Of a stretch of 64,000 nt of DNA, positions 55,358-64,000 are shown one piece after another; positions within the stretch are counted from its first letter, which is position 1, and each line of letters starts with the position of its first letter. Made by a program: the position numbers and the translations under genes. The notes beneath the pieces are model-generated. The model was not told the DNA's origin. It saw only the letters and a program-made list of their open reading frames with translations, and searched no databases. This stretch comes from Takakia lepidozioides (Eukaryota; Streptophyta; Takakiopsida; Takakiales; Takakiaceae). The stretch is from contig CM060733.1 of NCBI GenBank assembly GCA_030704615.1, positions 44,082,001-44,146,000 of the forward strand, written 5' to 3'.

Positions 55358-57727
55358 ACCTGCCACAGATATTGCATGAGCTTTACTACCATCATTAAGA
55401 CTGACTCATATGAGGCCACAAGGAAGAAAAGCCCACAATTCGGTTAACCTTAGGGTTTGAAAAACCAGCTGTTCAGAATTTGCGAGCAGACTAAGGAATC
55501 GCCACTAATGCCCATCCCGATTCCGAAATCACTACAAGCAATTTGAGCCCTCGGTTATGTGAGCGGAAGTCTACAGTTATATGGACTCGTATGCGACGTG
55601 CACAACGACGCCACAAAAGTTGCTAGAAATTTCCGAGTGATCAAACTGGCAGAATCCGCATGGACGATTGAGCCCCTGAAACACAGCCCCGATCTACCTA
55701 CCTTACTCAGCTCTTGCTGTCTGCGTGCCAGGCAGACGCATATAGGTCACCGCGCAACGCAACGAGGCTCTCCTTGGATTGCACACGCTGGCGCACGCGT
55801 TACAGAGTGCATGTAACGTGCTTGGAATTCTAGTCAGGTTTTGCAGATTGCAGTGTGCAGCATGTGGTACTTCAATTTCAGGTCAGCCAGCACGCATATC
55901 CACGGCCTTGCTTCTGTCATATCCTGAACCTTGGGTTTTCTTTTCAAGTGCTGTCATATTTACTGCACACCCTGCTCGTGTTCTACCAAATAGGATGTTA
56001 TTGCCATGTTAAATGCCTGTGTGGTGTGGTGGAGTGCTTCAACCCAAAGGTGGGTTACTCTTGGCCACTCTCTGCTCCACAGAGGGGACACCCAGAATTT
56101 GGGCTAAGCCTGCGAGGGTGGTCTTTCTCTCTATTACAATGCGTCTCCAAACTATCTTGTTGAGTTCGCCAGGCTACTATTAACCTACCTCTTTCCAATA
56201 GTTTGAATAGTAATCCTCCCACAGAACCACTACTCTCACCTCTTCAAAGCCAACTCAACTGACAACCTGACTGGGATGAGGATGCTCATTGAAAAAGGAA
56301 TATTCCTGGATTTGTACTAGCTGGACATAGCAGCGCCCCTCCATAGCGAGGGACAGAAGGACAACAATGCTTCTGTGTTTGTAATCACAGGTTATCTTCC
56401 CTCCATAGAAACCTGATGGCACTAATAGAGGGCAACTGGAACAGCACATGCAAAAAAACAGCCTTTTGGGAGGCCAGAGCTGCCTACAGTGAGTCCATTG
56501 GCATAGGTGTCATACATCCTTGAAGTGTCCACTTTGGGTTACCAGCGCAGCAGTTGGTTAGACTCAATATAAAGGGGAATGTAAAAGAGTTTAGTTTCCA
56601 TGCGGCCAGCACCATATAAACCTGCCACTGGGATGGATGAACAATACAAAGACACCTCTACATACTACTCATGAGGGATATCTATGCAGGCAACCCCACA
56701 ATGCTAATGCATACCCTTGAGATAATTGACGCATTCCAAAAATGTCCAGATATGTCTCCTCTGCTGTCTTGCACAATTTGTTCAGCTTTACCCTTCACCA
56801 AGAGAATCATGCAACAAACATTACCTTGTCCATTGCTTTGGCGTTGCTCCAAATGATTGTTATATCCCTACAACATCTCAACCGACTTAACATAACCCTC
56901 AACCATAGGGAAAATCTTGGACCACAAATTGCATGCAGTCTCCATTTTGAAAAATATGATTGACCTCTTCCACCTCAATGTCAAAGGCCTGAATATGCTC
57001 ACTTCAACAGTAGTGAGTTGAACGATGCCTAATGGAACTACTACCTAAGACCCACCTTGTCTGCTCCTCCTTCAAGCACATCTTTAGGCCAAGCAATTAC
57101 CAGGACTCGCAATCACCGCACCCAATTATGGCCTAACCCTAATCATATCTGTCAGTTGGCACTTCACCCATCCCATACATAACCCAGATACTTCACAGCA
57201 CATCGTAATCTTGTTCTTGGCCAGATACACAGAAAAAATGTCTACATTGCATAATCTGCTGTAAAAGTATACGAGACCCGCACCTACTCAACCAGAACGG
57301 CATCCTATATGCAGGTTGCTAATACACCACATTGGCTTCTAAAGTTGCAAGTGCTTTCACGATGAACACCATCGGAGACAAAAGAAAACAGTGTCATGCC
57401 TCCAGTGCTTACTTGCAAATTTGGTGAAGTGACTTCTGGCTTGGAAAACTACCAGATAGTGTACAAATTCAAGTAACATAGAGAAGATATGACAACATGA
57501 AAGGGCAGTGTAGTTGACGATGCCTTGATACTTCCATCTTTGAGTAGCATAGACATCGAGTGCTCCAGGAAATCCCCACAGTATTAAGATAAAGTCACAG
57601 CAATTTAACTGGAACAACGCTTGAGTACAGAGATTTGACCTTCACATTCGAGGTTGATATGGGCACTGCAGCTGTCTCCTTTCCTCCGTCAAAGCTACAA
57701 ACTTGCCATTGCACCAAAAGTCGAAAG
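55358..57727. other. No gene recognised between the unknown gene and RBM42
   Basis: About 2.4 kb with short ORFs only. It should hold the promoter of the unknown gene at its left end and the 3' untranslated region of RBM42 at its right end. No repeat or domain seen. Confidence 0.45.
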
Positions 57728-60700
57728 CTATTTGTGAAGGATGTTCTTCTTTGATGTCTTCTGTCTCTTTGGATGCTGCAGTGCATTATTGAAAGAACAA
57801 CAACGCAGTAAGCTGATGATCTATTGCCCTGAATCCTCCACCACTGCAATTGTAGGAATATGTCTATGTTTCTATTCCACCAATAGGAGAGAATTAGAAC
57901 GCTGAGGAGACTATGCTAGTTCAAAGGGAACATCACCGAGTAAATTTAGAGCCCCTCCATCACTTTGTCGCACCAGATTGAAACTGCTGTTGTCGACTTC
58001 GTGAAATTGCCAGATAACTGGGCAAGAAAAGGATTGCCCCCCCCCCAGCAAGAACTACACAGACTGGCCACATAGAGGTGGGCTCCCATGCTTCACAGAA
58101 GTATGCGACTGCCAAGTTCCTTAGCTTAAGCCTCTACATGTGTACACAGGCTGTACTGACACTAGATTACTTTTTCACAGTAGGTTTGACCAGAAGGCTT
58201 AAAAGATACTGGAAGTACCTTGTGTTTCTCAAACGCCTCCACATCAGTTCGCTCTTTCCATGTGCTTTTCCGTAGCTTGATTGGTCTGTTCCCGACATAT
58301 TTTCCTGCCACAAACCAGTCCTTAGCCACATGATTTCATGATGCAATTTCAATATTTCCTGATAGACAATAAGAACCAAATGTATACCTCGAATACACTT
58401 CTTAACAACGCGAGAGAGAGAGACAGAGAGGGGGAGAGAGAGAGAGAATGTACTGTAGCCTTGTGGCTAAGACCTTGTGTCCAGTCAGGGCGGAACAAGG
58501 GTAACAGACACTACCTTTGTAAGGGGCTCACTCCCGTAGTAGAGCCTTTTGTGGGGTTTGCACCCACCAGGGTTTAGAAGGTACTCATGACATTGTTTGC
58601 TGCAGCCTTGTGGCACCCACCAGGGTTTAGAATGCACTCATAAGAGGTTGTTTGCCGTAGCCTTATGGCCATTGACCCAGACACCAGGGTTTAGAGAGGG
58701 AGACAGACACAGAGACAGAGCCAGACAGAGAGGGGGTGCTCACCATTCATCTCTTTCAGGGCCAAGGCCAGATCAGAAGGATTGGTAAAGCTGACAAAAC
58801 CGTAGCCCTTGGTCTTCCCAGTCCGCTTATCGCGTACCACCTACGAACCACCAGCACCCTCTGTATGAGACAACCTCAGTAACCTCATCAAGAACCCACC
58901 ACATGCCTCAAAACAATTTCGCACCTGACTAGCAACGATGATTGACCTCAATGATGTAGTTGATTACAAGAGAACAGGGTGCGCAAGCAGGTAGAAAAGA
59001 ACAACTGCAGGCAAGACCTTGATTCACAAAGCTGTGCAGTTCTTTCATGTAGGTATAGGCTGTACTCATAGAAGCGAGAAAGAAAGGAGGAGGAGGAGAA
59101 GGAATGAAAGACAGAGAGGTTAATTATGAATCAAAGGCACCATCAAGGCCAGAAGCATTTGAAAGAGTTTTGCCAGCTGCTATGAATCAAAAGCCACAGA
59201 AGGGAATAGGAGGTTCAGAAGGAAGGCAGGTTGAAAGTGGCTCACTCGCGCCATGTTGAAAGTGGAGAAGCGTGCAAAGGCCTTAGTCAGCACCTCATCA
59301 TTCACCTCGTTTCCCAAATCCCCACAAAAAAGTCGGTGATCATCTACTCCAAAACAATCCAACACAACCCCAAATGATTGTCACAGATAAGAGATAATAT
59401 TTGGCATCACAAGATTGCCAACACAGGAATCTCTAATATACCCTCTTAAAGAGATGCTTTACTTGCTGAGACGCAAATTTGAGATTCTGTCACCCTCAAT
59501 CTAAATCTCTGATCAATACTCATTTAAAGTTCTAGGAATTGTGCCATTAATTGTCAAAAACCTTCTTTCAACTTCCCATGGGTTTAAGAGCATATGGAGA
59601 TAATATCACTACTTGCACTCAAGAGAAGAAGGCACCCCCCCACTATCTGAGAGGTCTGACCATCCAGTGGACAGGTTCCTCACGGTCAAAGATATAAGGA
59701 TGTGTCATTGATGTAAAATTGAACCATGAATCCACCAAGAGAGGTGCAATGTACATACTCTCAGGCCAGTCAGCAAGAGTGGGATCCTCCCAGGTCTGTC
59801 CAGCAGCCTTGCGGGGCACTGCCTTCTTCTTCGCCTCTGCTTTGTGCTCTCCCTCTCCATTTGCCAGTGCAGCCTTCACACTCTCAATCGCTTCTGGTGT
59901 GATTGTTTGAGCATCTCTCTGAAACAGCTGCTGTGCCTGCACTTATTTCGACCAAACTGACCAGGTTCAGGAAAATATGAGCCACAAAAGATAATTGTGA
60001 CAACCTGTGCTTTAATCTCTCAAAAGACCGAACAACAAATGTGACAGAGTTGCCTCTTGTTTGTAACTCTGAAGTTGTTGCCAAACAAGGGCAAGCAAGA
60101 GAAAAGAACCACCCACTTGCTGCTGTTGAGGAATAGCGTAATGATCAGGGGCGGCCGTTTGCTGATAGGCTGCTTGGTATTGATACTGAGGCGTTGAGGA
60201 GACTCCACTTGATTGCACTGGTTGTGCCTGGGGTTGGGGCAGCTGCTGAGGTGCTGCCTGCTGATAGGAGGGTTGTGGCTGTTGGTTATACTGCTGAGAT
60301 GGTGCCTGGTATTGCTGTTGTTGGAGGTGAAATGGAACAGGAAAGTAAGACGCTGAAGCTGAAGGGGCAGGAGCAGCAGAAACCTGTGGTGGAGGTGGGG
60401 GCGGGGGATATGATGGCACTGATGGCAGTGAATAAGAGCACTGGGACACAGGTGCTGCAGGGTGGGGCAGAGTGGGTGGGTTGGGTGCTGTCAAAGGGGT
60501 GGGAGGTGGACCAGCAGAGGGCATGAGCCATGGCATGTGTGAGACTGATTGTGGGGGAGGTGGCAGTGGACCAGATGAAGGGGGTGGTACTGGAGGAGGG
60601 GGCCTGGGAGGCAGCAGATGGATACCAGGAGGGGAGGGAGGTGGGGGTGGCAGTGGAGGCCTTGGAGCCTGTGCCGGAGAAGGATGCAATGGAGAGCCTA

Positions 60701-61650
60701 ATAGTGTGCCATTCAATGTGGCCTGCACACAATGTAAACAATTCTCATGTGCATGAGATGTCCTCCCCAGGCGGTTTTTGGTTCAAAAGTGACCAGAGCT
60801 GCATGCAATTCCATACAAGGACAATAAAGCCGCTCTGTTCCATCCATGCATCTGCGGGCCTAAGGGACAGTAGTTTTCGAAAGCCAGTTGCAGTTTTAGT
60901 TGCAAACTGGACGCCTATGTGCACAAACACAAACATATATACAAATGTGGAGCAACATGGCTTACAGCCATCGACTGGTCCGTTAAGGATATTGGACACA
61001 GCCATCGATGCAAGTACACATGAAACAACCTCCATAATGGCCTACGTACAAGCTAGGGAATTATATATGGAAAAAAACTTCACTAGATAGGGCTGGTGTG
61101 TCTACCAAAGCAGGATTGCCACAACGCCCGAGCAACAAACTAGGAGCCTTTTCCGTGGACTAGATCCTAGTTGATGTTCCAAACTTTTAGTGCGCCCTTT
61201 CGTGGCAAAGCCTTCAAACTTGTGCTTCCTTAAGCACAAATGCCCTCTCCCTGGCTCCCTGCATCCCTCGGAAATACACATATATTCACAATGCTCCACA
61301 GATAACGGGCCACTATCAGTTTAAAGAGCAAGCCCATGAGAAGGGCAATAGAGATGATACAAATATACCTGTGAAGTGAAGAATCCGGAGGGAGGGGGAG
61401 AAGGTGGGGGGAGAGGGGTTGGGGGTGGCGCGAGAGTTGCTGGTGCCGCTCCATATGGTCCCACTTGAGGTGGCGGGGGCGGGGGCGGAATGGGCCCCGA
61501 CGGAAGCCTGATCGGAGGAGGCGGAGGAGGTGGCGGGAGAGGCACGCGTGCTACAAGATGGGGTGGCGGGACTAGTGTCATTGATGGCTCGGATCCCAGG
61601 TCCTTCATCTCTTGCTCAAACCTCTCCAATTCGCTAAGGAGGTTCGCCAT
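57728..61650 (-). CDS. RBM42: RNA-binding protein 42 homologue (single RRM), 7 exons
   Basis: Exons on the minus strand: 61650-61369, 60722-60117, 59936-59759, 59343-59246, 58840-58744, 58304-58219, 57775-57728. They total 1395 nt (464 residues) with matching phases and GT-AG borders. The start MANLLSELERFEQEMKDLGS is followed by long proline runs and a Pro/Gln-rich low-complexity region (residues about 35-300). Then comes ITPEAIESVKAALANGE and TWEDPTLADWPEND leading to one C-terminal RRM: RLFCGDLGNEVNDEVLTKAF (RNP2), GKTKGYGFVSF (RNP1), NGKYVGNRPIKLRKSTWKER. The tail is HPKRQKTSKKNILHK. Order and length match RBM42, a nuclear RNA-binding protein linked to splicing and stress-related RNA handling. 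I see no break. Confidence 0.93.
58400..58735. repeat. Repeats inside the sixth RBM42 intron
   Basis: A GAGAGA microsatellite (58411-58447) is followed by three to four imperfect copies of a segment of about 55 bp: GCAGCCTTGTGGCACCCACC then AGGGTTTAGAATGCACTCAT. A second purine run (58692-58732) closes the block. GTGGCTAAGACCTTG may be a tRNA-like box A, so a decayed SINE is possible but not shown. Confidence 0.5.
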
Positions 61651-62261
61651 CTCTCCCTCTCTTCCCCCACTCTCTCTACACTCCGTGCACCAGATTTGTA
61701 CTTCCTCAACTGGCACAACACTTCGATCTTCCTACAGCATCTAACAAAACTTGTCCTGTCTCCCAATATTGCGAATTCGCTTCACCTCCAAGAACATCAG
61801 AGTATCAGCTTTGGCAGCACAGAATTCACAGCCTTCCCGAGATGAGAAGCAAACGCTGCGATGGCTCCAGTAAAGCAACGCGAGCTACACAAGTGGATCA
61901 AGAACGCCATGGCTAAACCCTAGACATCAGCAACACACAATCTTTTCCCGACCTCTCCTTCTTACAGCACACTACCTCTCACCGTGCGATCTTCAGATTA
62001 TGTGGATTTCTTCGCACCGTCCATCGTTCTCAATTGGAGACCCAGGATCAGTCACGGGCAATCAAGTTACAAAACTGCCCGATGACGTGGTGAGCGTAGA
62101 CACGTTGCCATGGACCCAAAACCCATATTATATTTCATTTAATGCTTGCGTGGGCCCTACCATGTCCGTACGTTTAGGTTTGAAGGAGGAGTTGCGAGAC
62201 TGATGAGATTGAGCTCCGCTGCTGACTCTTGTGAGACTGCGCATGAGCGGAGCTCGCCACC
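61651..62261. promoter_or_regulatory. Shared upstream region of RBM42 and fumarase
   Basis: The two start codons are 611 bp apart and divergent. The region is free of repeats. No clear TATA box was found for either direction, and core elements cannot be placed by eye. Confidence 0.5.
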
Positions 62262-64000
62262 ATGGCGATGGCGGCAGCGCGCCGTGTGCTCATCTCGCCT
62301 GCATCATCGATGTTCTCTTTGGAGCTTACAGTGTCATTTACTCGATGTTTGAACACAGGTTTTAGGGAGGAGAGGGATACATTTGGCCCTATCCAAGTTC
62401 CTGCTGACAGGTTCTTCCATTCGATCCTATCTCCACCCTGAATTGTTTTATGCGGAAACTTTTGAGAAATCTTGTGTTTGAATGTACGCTTTGTGACCGG
62501 TATGGTTGGCCTAATTTTCTGCATCGCTCCGTACTTTGGGACCTGAGGGATGCTTCTGAGATGTTTATGCACCCCTAGCTGGCACAGAGTTGAACTCAAC
62601 CCACTGAGTTTATGTAAATCCACGATGATTTGGGAGTGCTGCGTGAAGATAGTAATCGGTGGTTTATGGAAGAACTAGTCACTGTCAAGGATCATCCCTG
62701 TTGGATAGGTTGGGAGGAAGTAGCATGGTTAGAATGATCAGCTTCCAGCTGCTGAATTTACTCAGCGGGATCGATTGATTAGGATACGTGGCATCTACCC
62801 TTGATCCTTTGCAAAGCACCAACGTGAGGTGGCTTGGGGGCTTGCTACCCTGGAGCTATAATGTAAATTCTGCACTTCACCAATTCCCACTTCGGAACCT
62901 TCATCCACAAGGTGCCATTTTCTTTGGAATTGAGAGCCGGACACACGACCATGTCTCAGTTGTATACCCTAGGTGCTTTGACAGGTAAGCTGTGTTGCTA
63001 GGGCTGTTAACCTATTTGGAGAATGTCCTCAAGATTTAGCTGTAGTGTGATTTTTGTACAGCCATATGCCTAACTGAAGTGCCAGTCTTACGACCGAGGG
63101 GTGTGGCTGGTTGGTCAGATATTGGGGTGCTCAGACACAGAGATCATTACAGAATTTTGAGATTGGGGGTTTGCGGGAGCGGATGCCGGATCAGCTCATC
63201 CAGGCCTTTGGCATCCTTAAAAAATCAGCTGCTATAGTAGAGCCCTTCCACCTGCAAAGAACTGTTTGTCAAAGCTACTAGAATTCATCTGGGGTATTAA
63301 TGGAACAGTACATGGGTACCATGGATATCATTATGGACTTCATGAGGCTCAAACTGAAGAGGCTATTTGTGGATTCGGTGTTACTCTAAAGTGGATGGTC
63401 GGTGATGGATTTTGTTTGCTTCACATCATTTTGCTACAAGACGACCTAAATTTCTGTCTGCTTCTGAATGAATGACAGTGAATGGACAGCATAATTGAGA
63501 TTTAGGAACAGCATCAGCTTTCAGAACCAGGTGTCAAGCTTGTCCTGTTAGTGTGTTGGTTGTCGGATCACAGGACAACGTTAGGTTTCAAACTAGGTTT
63601 CCTGGATCAAGCAATGTTTGATGATGGAGGCTACTCTTTGCATTCCTGCAATTGCACTCATTTTTAGGGTTGGGCGTCAGGTGAACATGGAGTATGGGCT
63701 GGACAGCAAAATTGGAAATGCCATAGTCCAAGCATCTGAGGAGGTGGCACGTGGCAAGCTGAACGACCATTTTCCACTGGTTGTCTGGCAGACAGGCAGC
63801 GGCACCCAAACCAACATGAATGTTAATGAGGTCTGCATCTTGTTTCTTTTGGACAGTTCTCTCATTGTATTGAGAAATTAGAACACATTCACTTGGATGA
63901 TCTGCTTTATTTGTGTTTTTCCTTGCTACTATGAACTCCTCTGCACACTCACAATTGGGGCAATAAGGGGCTGCTTTCTACCACCTCGGCTGAACTTAAA
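62262..64000 (+). CDS. FUM1: Mitochondrial class II fumarate hydratase, first three exons (partial)
   Basis: Exons 62262-62410, 63119-63236 and 63681-63830, with GT-AG borders and phases that join. The gene continues past the window. The ATG sits in a strong context (GCCACCATGG). The N terminus [16 protein letters not shown] and onward is Arg/Ala/Ser-rich, a likely mitochondrial presequence. The conserved fumarase start follows: [17 protein letters not shown], then [51 protein letters not shown] and the substrate-site segment [17 protein letters not shown]. The enzyme interconverts fumarate and malate in the TCA cycle. The catalytic signature loop (GSSxMPxKxN) lies in the part not shown. Confidence 0.95.

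Noticed and set aside
60194-60741. Plus and minus ORFs within the Pro/Gln-rich part of RBM42
   Set aside because: Other frames of a low-complexity coding exon; only the RBM42 frame joins the neighbouring exons.
63266-63475. ORF of 69 residues between fumarase exons
   Set aside because: It lies in the second intron and has no fumarase similarity.

Overview
The window is eukaryotic nuclear DNA from a land plant. The ORANGE (OR) gene, PDF motifs of plant organellar single-strand-binding proteins, PLS-type PPR repeats, plant tnp2/DUF4218/DUF4216 transposase relics, chromodomain Ty3 retrotransposons and short GT-AG introns all point that way. The mix would suit a non-seed plant (bryophyte, lycophyte or fern), but that is inference and no species is claimed. 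There are no bacterial operons, CRISPR arrays or rRNA genes, and I recognised no tRNA gene. A 500-N scaffold gap lies at 41241-41740.

Left and centre (1-47.5 kb) are a graveyard of mobile elements. 1-2746 is the 5' end of a minus-strand LTR element (LTR, extra sense ORF, gag) sitting beside a 10-bp-period tandem array. Two relics of one tnp2-DUF4218-DUF4216 (CACTA/EnSpm-type) transposon occupy 4.8-9.4 kb and 12.8-14.9 kb. Between them lie a C-terminal fragment of a SWIM-zinc-finger MULE-like protein and a foldback repeat. From 15.4 to 35.4 kb one chromovirus family dominates. It has left a solo LTR with perfect target duplication (15381-16106), an internally deleted element inserted in an LRR gene fossil (16508-19866), and a full-length copy (26165-33136) nested inside the gag of a sibling (24721-35361, 3' end lost). 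LRR, PPR and duplicated OSB-like gene fossils (19.9-23.2 kb) and a 365-bp hAT-type MITE (23788-24152) lie between them. Two larger SWIM/MULE transposase pseudogenes follow on the minus strand (35.9-39.4 kb and 43.3-47.0 kb). The second has a large tandem array in an intron.

Right (48.2-64 kb) is gene space with four apparently intact genes whose exon phases I could join without breaks. OR (48274-51615, +, 8 exons) is the plastid DnaJ-zinc-finger protein. An unrecognised 251-residue protein follows (53600-55357, -, 7 exons). RBM42 (57728-61650, -, 7 exons) is an RRM protein. Mitochondrial fumarase begins at 62262 (+) and runs off the window after three exons. RBM42 and fumarase are divergent and share about 0.6 kb of promoter sequence. 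OR and the unknown gene are convergent.

The genes do not form one pathway. OR acts in plastid carotenoid and protein homeostasis, RBM42 in nuclear RNA processing, and fumarase in the TCA cycle. I found no clear new biological system. The most unusual material is the pair of SWIM/MULE families, the PPR segment inside a deleted retrotransposon, the inverted LTR pair, the arrays of related motif around and inside one MULE, and the unrecognised intact gene.
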